Source: Stomoxys calcitrans
Taxonomy: Eukaryota; Arthropoda; Insecta; Diptera; Muscidae
Assembly: GCF_963082655.1 (NCBI RefSeq)
Contig: NC_081554.1
Coordinates: 39,702,354 to 39,766,353 of the forward strand
Length of the DNA: 64,000 bases
Reading direction: 5' to 3'
Part shown: positions 33,951 to 47,800 of the stretch, piece after piece
Layout of the letters: each line of letters starts with the position of its first letter
How positions within the stretch are numbered: the stretch's first letter is position 1
Made by a program: the position numbers and the translations under genes
Notes under the pieces: model-generated
The model's input: only the letters and a program-made list of their open reading frames with translations
Told to the model about the DNA's origin: nothing
Databases searched by the model: none

Positions 33951-36900
33951 TCGAACTTCGAAATTCTGAGGACACGGTTGGATTCGTGAAGAAAATCTCT
34001 TTCTGTAGTGGTGCTGGATGAAGCAAATCGGCAAAGTTTTCTGTGAAAAACATCGCAAAAACCAAATTCTCTTTGGCGTACAAATTCAAAGTCGTTTTCA
34101 TGGCCTTAAACGCTGTAACTCCTTCATTTTTTCGAATTTCGAAAATTTTAAAGCATTCCGCAGTTTGAAATTCGAATACGATTCATAAAATAAACAGAAT
34201 TACCCAAAATTTCACAATTTATTTTTTTTTAGCAAAGGCTAACCCCTTATGAAAATTTTCAATTTTTGATGCGAAAAAATTTTTTGAGTTGGGTACACAG
34301 CATTTAAGATTACTGCAAAAAATTCGGTTTAGAGCAACTCCTACAACTTTTCTTCGAAAAACAAGCTCAAAATCGCATAGTTGATATCGAAAATATACAA
34401 AAAAACTCAACGTGAATTTGAAATTGCTGTAACTTCCTTAGCTTTTCGAACTTCGAAATTCTGAGGACACGGTTGGATTCGTGAAGAAAATCTCTTTCTG
34501 TAGTGGTGCTGGATGAAGCAAATCGGCAAAGTTTTCTGTGAAAAACATCGCAAAAACCAAATTCTCTTTGGCGTACAAATTCAAAGTCGTTTTCATGGCC
34601 TTAAACGCTGTAACTCCTTCATTTTTTCGAATTTCGAAAATTTTAAAGCATTCCGCAGTTTGAAATTCGAATACGATTCATAAAATAAACAGAATTACCC
34701 AAAATTTCACAATTTATTTTTTTTTAATTTTTTTAGCAAAGGCTAACCCCTTATGAAAATTTTCAATTTTTGATGCGAAAAAATTTTTTGAGTTGGGTAC
34801 ACAGCATTTAAGATTACTGCAAAAAATTCGGTTTAGAGCAACTCCTACAACTTTTCTTCGAAAAACAAGCTCAAAATCGCATAGTTGATATCGAAGATAT
34901 ACAAAAAAACTCAACGTGAATTTGAAATTGCTGTAACTTCCTTAGCTTTTTGAACTTCGAAATTCTGAGGACACGGTTGGATTCGTGAAGAAAATCTCTT
35001 TCTGTAGTGGTGCTGGATGAAGCAAATCGGCAAAGTTTTCTGTGAAAAACATCGCAAAAACCAAATTCTCTTAGGCGTACAAATTCAAAGTCGTTTTCAT
35101 GGCCTTAAACGCTGTAACTCCTTCATTTTTTCGAATTTCGAAAATTTTAAAGCATTCCGCAGTTTGAAATTCGAATACGATTCATAAAATAAACAGAATT
35201 ACCCAAAATTTCACAATTTATTTTTTTTTAGCAAAGGCTAACCCCTTATGAAAATTTTCAATTTTTGATGCGAAAAAATTTTTTGAGTTGGGTACACAGC
35301 ATTTAAGATTACTGCAAAAAATTCGGTTTAGAGCAACTCCTACAACTTTTCTTCGAAAAACAAGCTCAAAATCGCATAGTTGATATCGAAAATATACAAA
35401 AAAACTCAACGTGAATTTGAAATTGTTGTAACTTCCTTAGCTTTTCGAACTTCGAAATTCTGAGGACACGGTTGGATTTGTGAAGAAAATCTCTTTCTGT
35501 AGTGGTGCTGGATGAAGCAAATCGGCAAAGTTTTCTGTGAAAAACATCGCAAAAACCAAATTCTCTTTGGCGTACAAATTCAAAGTCGTTTTCATGGCCT
35601 TAAACGCTGTAACTCCTTCATTTTTTCGAATTTCGAAAATTTTAAAGCATTCCGCAGTTTGAAATTCGAATACGATTCATAAAATAAACAGAATTACCCA
35701 AAATTTCACAATTTATTTTTTTTTAATTTTTTTAGCAAAGGCTAACCCCTTATGAAAATTTTCAATTTTTGATGCGAAAAAATTTTTTGAGTTGGGTACA
35801 CAGCATTTAAGATTACTGGAAAAAATTCGGTTTAGAGCAACTCCTACAACTTTTCTTCGAAAAACAAGCTCAAAATCGCATAGTTGATATCGAAAATATA
35901 CAAAAAAACTCAACGTGAATTTGAAATTGCTGTAACTTCCTTAGCTTTTCGAACTTCGAAATTCTGAGGACACGGTTGGATTCGTGAAGAAAATCTCTTT
36001 CTGTAGTGGTGCTGGATGAAGCAAATCGGCAAAGTTTTCTGTGAAAAACATCGCAAAAACCAAATTCTCTTTGGCGTACAAATTCAAAGTCGTTTTCATG
36101 GCCTTAAACGCTGTAACTCCTTCATTTTTTCGAATTTCGAAAATTTTAAAGCATTCCGCAGTTTGAAATTCGAATACGATTCATAAAATAAACAGAATTA
36201 CCCAAAATTTCACAATTTATTTTTTTTTAGCAAAGGCTAACCCCTTATGAAAATTTTCAATTTTTGATGCGAAAAAATTTTTTGAGTTGGGTACACAGCA
36301 TTTAAGATTACTGCAAAAAATTCGGTTTAGAGCAACTCCTACAACTTTTCTTCGAAAAACAAGCTCAAAATCGCATAGTTGATATCGAAAATATACAAAA
36401 AAACTCAACGTGAATTTGAAATTGCTGTAACTTCCTTAGCTTTTCGAACTTCGAAATTCTGAGGACACGGTTGGATTCGTGAAGAAAATCTCTTTCTGTA
36501 GTGGTGCTGGATGAAGCAAATCGGCAAAGTTTTCTGTGAAAAACATCGCAAAAACCAAATTCTCTTTGGCGTACAAATTCAAAGTCGTTTTCATGGCCTT
36601 AAACGCTGTAACTCCTTCATTTTTTCGAATTTCGAAAATTTTAAAGCATTCCGCAGTTTGAAATTCGAATACGATTCATAAAATAAACAGAATTACCCAA
36701 AATTTCACAATTTATTTTTTTTTAGCAAAGGCTAACCCCTTATGAAAATTTTCAATTTTTGATGCGAAAAAATTTTTTGAGTTGGGTACACAGCATTTAA
36801 GATTACTGCAAAAAATTCGGTTTAGAGCAACTCCTACAACTTTTCTTCGAAAAACAAGCTCAAAATCGCATAGTTGATATCGAAAATATACAAAAAAACT

Positions 36901-39729
36901 CAACGTGAATTTGAAATTGCTGTAACTTCCTTAGCTTTTCGAACTTCGAAATTCTGAGGACACGGTTGGATTTGTGAAGAAAATCTCTTTCTGTAGTGGT
37001 GCTGGATGAAGCAAATCGGCAAAGTTTTCTGTGAAAAACATCGCAAAAACCAAATTCTCTTAGGCGTACAAATTCAAAGTCGTTTTCATGGCCTTAAACG
37101 CTGTAACTCCTTCATTTTTTCGAATTTCGAAAATTTTAAAGCATTCCGCTGTTTGAAATTCGAATACGATTCATAAAATAAACAGAATTACCCAAAATTT
37201 CACAATTTATTTTTTTTTAATTTTTTTAGCAAAGGCTAACCCCTTATGAAAATTTTCAATTTTTGATGCGAAAAAATTTTTTGAGTTGGGTACACAGCAT
37301 TTAAGATTACTGCAAAAAATTCGGTTTAGAGCAACTCCTACAACTTTTCTTCGAAAAACAAGCTCAAAATCGCATAGTTGATATCGAAAATATACAAAAA
37401 AACTCAACGTGAATTTGAAATTGCTGTAACTTCCTTAGCTTTTCGAACTTCGAAATTCTGAGGACACGGTTGGATTCGTGAAGAAAATCTCTTTCTGTAG
37501 TGGTGCTGGATGAAGCAAATCGGCAAAGTTTTCTGTGAAAAACATCGCAAAAACCAAATTCTCTTTGGCGTACAAATTCAAAGTCGTTTTCATGGCCTTA
37601 AACGCTGTAACTCCTTCATTTTTTCGAATTTCGAAAATTTTAAAGCATTCCGCAGTTTGAAATTCGAATACGATTCATAAAATAAACAGAATTACCCAAA
37701 ATTTCACAATTTATTTTTTTTTTTTAATTTTTTTAGCAAAGGCTAACCCCTTAGAAAATTTTCAATTTTTGATGCGAAAAAATTTTTTGAGTTGGGTACA
37801 CAGCATTTAAGATTACTGGAAAAAATTCGGTTTAGAGCAACTCCTACAACTTTTCTTCGAAAAACAAGCTCAAAATCGCATAGTTGATATCGAAAATATA
37901 CAAAAAAACTCAACGTGAATTTGAAATTGCTGTAACTTCCTTAGCTTTTCGAACTTCGAAATTCTGAGGACACGGTTGGATTTGTGAAGAAAATCTCTTT
38001 CTGTAGTGGTGCTGGATGAAGCAAATCGGCAAAGTTTTCTGTGAAAAACATCGCAAAAACCAAATTTTCTTAGGCGTACAAATTCAAAGTCGTTTTCATG
38101 GCCTTAAACGCTGTAACTCCTTCATTTTTTCGAATTTCGAAAATTTTAAAGCATTCCGCAGTTTGAAATTCGAATACGATTCATAAAATAAACAGAATTA
38201 CCCAAAATTTCACAATTTATTTTTTTTAATTTTTTTAGCAAAGGCTAACCCCTTATGAAAATTTTCAATTTTTGATGCGAAAAAATTTTTTGAGTTGGGT
38301 ACACAGCATTTAAGATTACTGCAAAAAATTCGGTTTAGAGCAACTCCTACAACTTTTCTTCGAAAAACAAGCTCAAAATCGCATAGTTGATATCGAAAAT
38401 ATACAAAAAAACTCAACGTGAATTTGAAATTGCTGTAACTTCCTTAGCTTTTCGAACTTCGAAATTCTGAGGACACGGTTGGATTCGTGAAGAAAATCTC
38501 TTTTTGTAGTGGTGCTGGATGAAGCAAATCGGCAAAGTTTTCTGTGAAAAACATCGCAAAAACCAAATTCTCTTAGGCGTACAAATTCAAAGTCGTTTTC
38601 ATGGCCTTAAACGAAGTAACTCCTTCATTTTTTCGAATTTCGAAAATTTTAAAGCATTCCGCAGTTTGAAATTCGAATACGATTCATAAAATAAACAGAA
38701 TTACCCAAAATTTCACAATTTATTTTTTTTTTTAATTTTTTTAGCAAAGGCTAACCCCTTATGAAAATTTTCAATTTTTGATGCGAAAAAATTTTTTGAG
38801 TTGGGTACACAGCATTTAAGATTACTGCAAAAAATTCGGTTTAGAGCAACTCCTACAACTTTTCTTCGAAAAACAAGCTCAAAATCGCATAGTTGATATC
38901 GAAAATATACAAAAAAACTCAACGTGAATTTGAAATTGCTGTAACTTCCTTAGCTTTTCGAACTTCGAAATTCTGAGGACACGGTTGGATTCGTGAAGAA
39001 AATCTCTTTCTGTAGTGGTGCTGGATGAAGCAAATCGGCAAAGTTTTCTGTGAAAAACATCGCAAAAACCAAATTCTCTTAGGCGTACAAATTCAAAGTC
39101 GTTTTCATGGCCTTAAACGAAGTAACTCCTTCATTTTTTCGAATTTCGAAAATTTTAAAGCATTCCGCAGTTTGAAATTCGAATACGATTCATAAAATAA
39201 ACAGAATTACCCAAAATTTCACAATTTATTTTTTTTTAATTTTTTTAGCAAAGGCTAACCCCTTATGAAAATTTTCAATTTTTGATGCGAAAAAATTTTT
39301 TGAGTTGGGTACACAGCATTTAAGATTACTGCAAAAAATTCGGTTTAGAGCAACTCCTACAACTTTTCTTCGAAAAACAAGCTCAAAATCGCATAGTTGA
39401 TATCGAAAATATACAAAAAAACTCAACGTGAATTTGAAATTGCTGTAACTTCCTTAGCTTTTCGAACTTCGAAATTCTGAGGACACGGTTGGATTTGTGA
39501 AGAAAATCTCTTTCTGTAGTGGTGCTGGATGAAGCAAATCGGCAAAGTTTTCTGTGAAAAACATCGCAAAAACCAAATTCTCTTAGGCGTACAAATTCAA
39601 AGTCGTTTTCATGGCCTTAAACGCTGTAACTCCTTCATTTTTTCGAATTTCGAAAATTTTAAAGCATTCCGCAGTTTGAAATTCGAATACGATTCATAAA
39701 ATAAACAGAATTACCCAAAATTTCACAAT

Positions 39730-42700
39730 TTATTTTTTTTTAATTTTTTTAGCAAAGGCTAACCCCTTATGAAAATTTTCAATTTTTGATGCGAAAAAAT
39801 TTTTTGAGTTGGGTACACAGCATTTAAGATTACTGCAAAAAATTCGGTTTAGAGCAACTCCTACAACTTTTCTTCGAAAAACAAGCTCAAAATCGCATAG
39901 TTGATATCGAAAATATACAAAAAAACTCAACGTGAATTTGAAATTGCTGTAACTTCCTTAGCTTTTCGAACTTCGAAATTCTGAGGACACGGTTGGATTC
40001 GTGAAGAAAATCTCTTTCTGTAGTGGTGCTGGATGAAGCAAATCGGCAAAGTTTTCTGTGAAAAACATCGCAAAAACCAAATTCTCTTAGGCGTACAAAT
40101 TCAAAGTCGTTTTCATGGCCTTAAACGCTGTAACTCCTTCATTTTTTCGAATTTCGAAAATTTTAAAGCATTCCGCAGTTTGAAATTCGAATACGATTCA
40201 TAAAATAAACAGAATTACCCAAAATTTCACAATTTATTTTTTTTTTAATTTTTTTAGCAAAGGCTAACCCCTTAGAAAATTTTCAATTTTTGATGCGAAA
40301 AAATTTTTTGAGTTGGGTACACAGCATTTAAGATTACTGGAAAAAATTCGGTTTAGAGCAACTCCTACAACTTTTCTTCGAAAAACAAGCTCAAAATCGC
40401 ATAGTTGATATCGAAAATATACAAAAAAACTCAACGTGAATTTGAAATTGCTGTAACTTCCTTAGCTTTTCGAACTTCGAAATTCTGAGGACACGGTTGG
40501 ATTCGTGAAGAAAATCTCTTTCTGTAGTGGTGTTGGATGAAGCAAATCGGCAAAGTTTTCTGTGAAAAACATCGCAAAAACCAAATTCTCTTAGGCGTAC
40601 AAATTCAAAGTCGTTTTCATGGCCTTAAACGCTGTAACTCCTTCATTTTTTCGAATTTCGAAAATTTTAAAGCATTCCGCAGTTTGAAATTCGAATACGA
40701 TTCATAAAATAAACAGAATTACCCAAAATTTCACAATTTATTTTTTTTTAATTTTTTTAGCAAAGGCTAACCCCTTATGAAAATTTTCAATTTTTGATGC
40801 GAAAAAATTTTTTGAGTTGGGTACACAGCATTTAAGATTACTGCAAAAAATTCGGTTTAGAGCAACTCCTACAACTTTTCTTCGAAAAACAAGCTCAAAA
40901 TCGCATAGTTGATATCGAAAATATACAAAAAAACTCAACGTGAATTTGAAATTGCTGTAACTTCCTTAGCTTTTCGAACTTCGAAATTCTGAGGACACGG
41001 TTGGATTCGTGAAGAAAATCTCTTTCTGTAGTGGTGCTGGATGAAGCAAATCGGCAAAGTTTTCTGTGAAAAACATCGCAAAAACCAAATTCTCTTAGGC
41101 GTACAAATTCAAAGTCGTTTTCATGGCCTTAAACGCTGTAACTCCTTCATTTTTTCGAATTTCGAAAATTTTAAAGCATTCCGCAGTTTGAAATTCGAAT
41201 ACGATTCATAAAATAAACAGAATTACCCAAAATTTCACAATTTATTTTTTTTTTAATTTTTTTAGCAAAGGCTAACCCCTTAGAAAATTTTCAATTTTTG
41301 ATGCGAAAAAATTTTTTGAGTTGGGTACACAGCATTTAAGATTACTGGAAAAAATTCGGTTTAGAGCAACTCCTACAACTTTTCTTCGAAAAACAAGCTC
41401 AAAATCGCATAGTTGATATCGAAAATATACAAAAAAACTCAACGTGAATTTGAAATTGCTGTAACTTCCTTAGCTTTTCGAACTTCGAAATTCTGAGGAC
41501 ACGGTTGGATTCGTGAAGAAAATCTCTTTCTGTAGTGGTGTTGGATGAAGCAAATCGGCAAAGTTTTCTGTGAAAAACATCGCAAAAACCAAATTCTCTT
41601 AGGCGTACAAATTCAAAGTCGTTTTCATGGCCTTAAACGCTGTAACTCCTTCATTTTTTCGAATTTCGAAAATTTTAAAGCATTCCGCAGTTTGAAATTC
41701 GAATACGATTCATAAAATAAACAGAATTACCCAAAATTTCACAATTTATTTTTTTTTAATTTTTTTAGCAAAGGCTAACCCCTTATGAAAATTTTCAATT
41801 TTTGATGCGAAAAAATTTTTTGAGTTGGGTACACAGCATTTAAGATTACTGCAAAAAATTCGGTTTAGAGCAACTCCTACAACTTTTCTTCGAAAAACAA
41901 GCTCAAAATCGCATAGTTGATATCGAAAATATACAAAAAAACTCAACGTGAATTTGAAATTGCTGTAACTTCCTTAGCTTTTCGAACTTCGAAATTCTGA
42001 GGACACGGTTGGATTCGTGAAGAAAATCTCTTTCTGTAGTGGTGCTGGATGAAGCAAATCGGCAAAGTTTTCTGTGAAAAACATCGCAAAAACCAAATTC
42101 TCTTAGGCGTACAAATTCAAAGTCGTTTTCATGGCCTTAAACGCTGTAACTCCTTCATTTTTTCGAATTTCGAAAATTTTAAAGCATTCCGCAGTTTGAA
42201 ATTCGAATACGATTCATAAAATAAACAGAATTACCCAAAATTTCACAATTTATTTTTTTTTTAATTTTTTTAGCAAAGGCTAACCCCTTAGAAAATTTTC
42301 AATTTTTGATGCGAAAAAATTTTTTGAGTTGGGTACACAGCATTTAAGATTACTGGAAAAAATTCGGTTTAGAGCAACTCCTACAACTTTTCTTCGAAAA
42401 ACAAGCTCAAAATCGCATAGTTGATATCGAAAATATACAAAAAAACTCAACGTGAATTTGAAATTGCTGTAACTTCCTTAGCTTTTCGAACTTCGAAATT
42501 CTGAGGACACGGTTGGATTCGTGAAGAAAATCTCTTTCTGTAGTGGTGTTGGATGAAGCAAATCGGCAAAGTTTTCTGTGAAAAACATCGCAAAAACCAA
42601 ATTCTCTTAGGCGTACAAATTCAAAGTCGTTTTCATGGCCTTAAACGCTGTAACTCCTTCATTTTTTCGAATTTCGAAAATTTTAAAGCATTCCGCAGTT

Positions 42701-43760
42701 TGAAATTCGAATACGATTCATAAAATAAACAGAATTACCCAAAATTTCACAATTTATTTTTTTTTAATTTTTTTAGCAAAGGCTAACCCCTTATGAAAAT
42801 TTTCAATTTTTGATGCGAAAAAATTTTTTGAGTTGGGTACACAGCATTTAAGATTACTGCAAAAAATTCGGTTTAGAGCAACTCCTACAACTTTTCTTCG
42901 AAAAACAAGCTCAAAATCGCATAGTTGATATCGAAAATATACAAAAAAACTCAACGTGAATTTGAAATTGCTGTAACTTCCTTAGCTTTTCGAACTTCGA
43001 AATTCTGAGGACACGGTTGGATTCGTGAAGAAAATCTCTTTCTGTAGTGGTGCTGGATGAAGCAAATCGGCAAAGTTTTCTGTGAAAAACATCGCAAAAA
43101 CCAAATTCTCTTAGGCGTACAAATTCAAAGTCGTTTTCATGGCCTTAAACGCTGTAACTCCTTCATTTTTTCGAATTTCGAAAATTTTAAAGCATTCCGC
43201 AGTTTGAAATTCGAATACGATTCATAAAATAAACAGAATTACCCAAAATTTCACAATTTATTTTTTTTTTAATTTTTTTAGCAAAGGCTAACCCCTTAGA
43301 AAATTTTCAATTTTTGATGCGAAAAAATTTTTTGAGTTGGGTACACAGCATTTAAGATTACTGGAAAAAATTCGGTTTAGAGCAACTCCTACAACTTTTC
43401 TTCGAAAAACAAGCTCAAAATCGCATAGTTGATATCGAAAATATACAAAAAAACTCAACGTGAATTTGAAATTGCTGTAACTTCCTTAGCTTTTCGAACT
43501 TCGAAATTCTGAGGACACGGTTGGATTCGTGAAGAAAATCTCTTTCTGTAGTGGTGTTGGATGAAGCAAATCGGCAAAGTTTTCTGTGAAAAACATCGCA
43601 AAAACCAAATTCTCTTAGGCGTACAAATTCAAAGTCGTTTTCATGGCCTTAAACGCTGTAACTCCTTCATTTTTTCGAATTTCGAAAATTTTAAAGCATT
43701 CCGCAGTTTGAAATTCGAATACGATTCATAAAATAAACAGAATTACCCAAAATTTCACAA
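39730..43760 (+). repeat. Dimeric higher-order repeat, 1,008 bp, four copies
   Basis: Two linked private variants alternate with a standard monomer. CCCTTAGAAAAT (a TG deletion in CCCTTATGAAAAT) has its CTTAG at 40271, 41279, 42287 and 43295. GTGGTGTTGGATG has its TGTTGG at 40531, 41539, 42547 and 43555. Every interval is exactly 1,008 bp. The exactness implies very recent amplification. The TG deletion also destroys the incidental minus-strand open frame in every second monomer. Confidence 0.95.
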
Positions 43761-43772
43761 TTTATTTTTTTT

Positions 43773-46700
43773 AAATTTTTTTAGCAAAGGCTAACCCCTT
43801 ATGAAAATTTTCAATTTTTGATGCGAAAAATTTTTTGAGTTGGGTACACAGCATTTAAGATTACTGCAAAAAATTCGGTTTAGAGCAACTCCTACAACTT
43901 TTCTTCGAAAAACAAGCTCAAAATCGCATAGTTGATATCGAAAATATACAAAAAAACTCAACGTGAATTTGAAATTGCTGTAACTTCCTTAGCTTTTTGA
44001 ACTTCGAAATTCTGAGGACACGGTTGGATTCGTGAAGAAAATCTCTTTCTGTAGTGGTGCTGGATGAAGCAAATCGGCAAAGTTTTCTGTGAAAAACATC
44101 GCAAAAAACAAATTTTCTTAGGCGTACAAATTCAAAGTCGTTTTCATGGCCTTAAACGAAGTAACTCCTTCATTTTTTCGAATTTCGAAAATTTTAAAGC
44201 ATTCCGCAGTTTGAAATTCGAATACGATTCATAAAATAAACAGAATTACCCAAAATTTCACAATTTATTTTTTTTTAATTTTTTTAGCAAAGGCTAACCC
44301 CTTATGAAAATTTTCAATTTTTGATGCGAAAAAATTTTTTGAGTTGGGTACACAGCATTTAAGATTACTGCAAAAAATTCGGTTTAGAGCAACTCCTACA
44401 ACTTTTCTTCGAAAAACAAGCTCAAAATCGCATAGTCGTATCGAAAATATACAAAAAAACTCAACGTGAATTTGAAATTGCTGTAACTTCCTTAGCTTTT
44501 CGAACTTCGAAATTCTGAGGACACGGTTGGATTCGTGAAGAAAATCTCTTTCTGTAGTGGTGCTGGATGAAGCAAATCGGCAAAGTTTTCTGTGAAAAAC
44601 ATCGCAAAAACCAAATTCTCTTAGGCGTACAAATTCAAAGTCGTTTTCATGGCCTTAAACGCTGTAACTCCTTCATTTTTTCGAATTTCGAAAATTTTAA
44701 AGCATTCCGAAGTTTGAAATTCGAATACGATTCATAAAAAAAACAGAATTACCCAAAATTTCACAATTTATTTTTTTTTTAATTTTTTTAGCAAAGGCTA
44801 ACCCCTTATGAAAATTTTCAATTTTTGATGCGAAAAAATTTTTTGAGTTGGGTACACAGCATTTAAGATTACTGGAAAAAATTCGGTTTAGAGCAACTCC
44901 TACAACTTTTCTTCGAAAAACAAGCTCAAAATCGCATAGTTGATATCGAAAATATACAAAAAAACTCAACGTGAATTTGAAATTGCTGTAACTTCCTTAG
45001 CTTTTTGAACTTCGAAATTCTGAGGACACGGTTGGATTCGTGAAGAAAATCTCTTTCTGTAGTGGTGCTGGATGAAGCAAATCGGCAAAGTTTTCTGTGA
45101 AAAACATCGCAAAAACCAAATTCTCTTAGGCGTACAAATTCAAAGTCGTTTTCATGGCCTTAAACGCTGTAACTCCTTCATTTTTTCGAATTTCGAAAAT
45201 TTTAAAGCATTCCGCAGTTTGAAATTCGAATACGATTCATAAAATAAACAGAATTACCCAAAATTTCACAATTTATTTTTTTTTAATTTTTTTAGCAAAG
45301 GCTAACCCCTTATGAAAATTTTCAATTTTTGATGCGAAAAAATTTTTTGAGTTGGGTACACAGCATTTAAGATTACTGGAAAAAAATCGGTTTAGAGCAA
45401 CTCCTACAACTTTTCTTCGAAAAACAAGCTCAAAATCGCATAGTTGATATCGAAAATATACAAAAAAACTCAACGTGAATTTGAAATTGCTGTAACTTCC
45501 TTAGCTTTTTGAACTTCGAAATTCTGAGGACACGGTTGGATTCGTGAAGAAAATCTCTTTCTGTAGTGGTGCTGGATGAAGCAAATCGGCAAAGTTTTCT
45601 GTGAAAAACATCGCAAAAACCAAATTCTCTTAGGCGTACAAATTCAAAGTCGTTTTCATGGCCTTAAACGCTGTAACTCCTTCATTTTTTCGAATTTCGA
45701 AAATTTTAAAGCATTCCGCAGTTTGAAATTCGAATACGATTCATAAAATAAACAGAATTACCCAAAATTTCACAATTTATTTTTTTTAAATTTTTTTAGC
45801 AAAGGCTAACCCCTTATGAAAATTTTCAATTTTTGATGCGAAAAATTTTTTGAGTTGGGTACACAGCATTTAAGATTACTGCAAAAAATTCGGTTTAGAG
45901 CAACTCCTACAACTTTTCTTCGAAAAACAAGCTCAAAATCGCATAGTTGATATCGAAAATATACAAAAAAACTCAACGTGAATTTGAAATTGCTGTAACT
46001 TCCTTAGCTTTTTGAACTTCGAAATTCTGAGGACACGGTTGGATTCGTGAAGAAAATCTCTTTCTGTAGTGGTGCTGGATGAAGCAAATCGGCAAAGTTT
46101 TCTGTGAAAAACATCGCAAAAAACAAATTTTCTTAGGCGTACAAATTCAAAGTCGTTTTCATGGCCTTAAACGAAGTAACTCCTTCATTTTTTCGAATTT
46201 CGAAAATTTTAAAGCATTCCGCAGTTTGAAATTCGAATACGATTCATAAAATAAACAGAATTACCCAAAATTTCACAATTTATTTTTTTTTAATTTTTTT
46301 AGCAAAGGCTAACCCCTTATGAAAATTTTCAATTTTTGATGCGAAAAAATTTTTTGAGTTGGGTACACAGCATTTAAGATTACTGCAAAAAATTCGGTTT
46401 AGAGCAACTCCTACAACTTTTCTTCGAAAAACAAGCTCAAAATCGCATAGTCGTATCGAAAATATACAAAAAAACTCAACGTGAATTTGAAATTGCTGTA
46501 ACTTCCTTAGCTTTTCGAACTTCGAAATTCTGAGGACACGGTTGGATTCGTGAAGAAAATCTCTTTCTGTAGTGGTGCTGGATGAAGCAAATCGGCAAAG
46601 TTTTCTGTGAAAAACATCGCAAAAACCAAATTCTCTTAGGCGTACAAATTCAAAGTCGTTTTCATGGCCTTAAACGCTGTAACTCCTTCATTTTTTCGAA

Positions 46701-47800
46701 TTTCGAAAATTTTAAAGCATTCCGAAGTTTGAAATTCGAATACGATTCATAAAAAAAACAGAATTACCCAAAATTTCACAATTTATTTTTTTTTAATTTT
46801 TTTAGCAAAGGCTAACCCCTTATGAAAATTTTCAATTTTTGATGCGAAAAAATTTTTTGAGTTGGGTACACAGCATTTAAGATTACTGCAAAAAATTCGG
46901 TTTAGAGCAACTCCTACAACTTTTCTTCGAAAAACAAGCTCAAAATCGCATAGTTGATATCGAAAATATACAAAAAAACTCAACGTGAATTTGAAATTGC
47001 TGTAACTTCCTTAGCTTTTTGAACTTCGAAATTCTGAGGACACGGTTGGATTCGTGAAGAAAATCTCTTTCTGTAGTGGTGCTGGATGAAGCAAATCGGC
47101 AAAGTTTTCTGTGAAAAACATCGCAAAAACCAAATTCTCTTAGGCGTACAAATTCAAAGTCGTTTTCATGGCCTTAAACGCTGTAACTCCTTCATTTTTT
47201 CGAATTTCGAAAATTTTAAAGCATTCCGCAGTTTGAAATTCGAATACGATTCATAAAATAAACAGAATTACCCAAAATTTCACAATTTATTTTTTTTTAA
47301 TTTTTTTAGCAAAGGCTAACCCCTTATGAAAATTTTCAATTTTTGATGCGAAAAAATTTTTTGAGTTGGGTACACAGCATTTAAGATTACTGGAAAAAAA
47401 TCGGTTTAGAGCAACTCCTACAACTTTTCTTCGAAAAACAAGCTCAAAATCGCATAGTTGATATCGAAAATATACAAAAAAACTCAACGTGAATTTGAAA
47501 TTGCTGTAACTTCCTTAGCTTTTTGAACTTCGAAATTCTGAGGACACGGTTGGATTCGTGAAGAAAATCTCTTTCTGTAGTGGTGCTGGATGAAGCAAAT
47601 CGGCAAAGTTTTCTGTGAAAAACATCGCAAAAACCAAATTCTCTTAGGCGTACAAATTCAAAGTCGTTTTCATGGCCTTAAACGCTGTAACTCCTTCATT
47701 TTTTCGAATTTCGAAAATTTTAAAGCATTCCGCAGTTTGAAATTCGAATACGATTCATAAAATAAACAGAATTACCCAAAATTTCACAATTTATTTTTTT
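43773..47800 (+). repeat. Tetrameric higher-order repeat, 2,015 bp, two copies
   Basis: Markers in the first copy recur 2,015 bp later: the TTTAAATTTTTTT spacer variant (43773, 45788), GCAAAAAACAAATTTT (44101, 46116), CATAGTCGTATCG (44431, 46446), CATTCCGAAGTTTG (44703, 46718), and GGAAAAAAATCGG (45378, 47392; 2,014). A partial third copy begins at about 51827, carrying the first two markers at the same relative offset of 328 bp but not the third. Confidence 0.92.
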
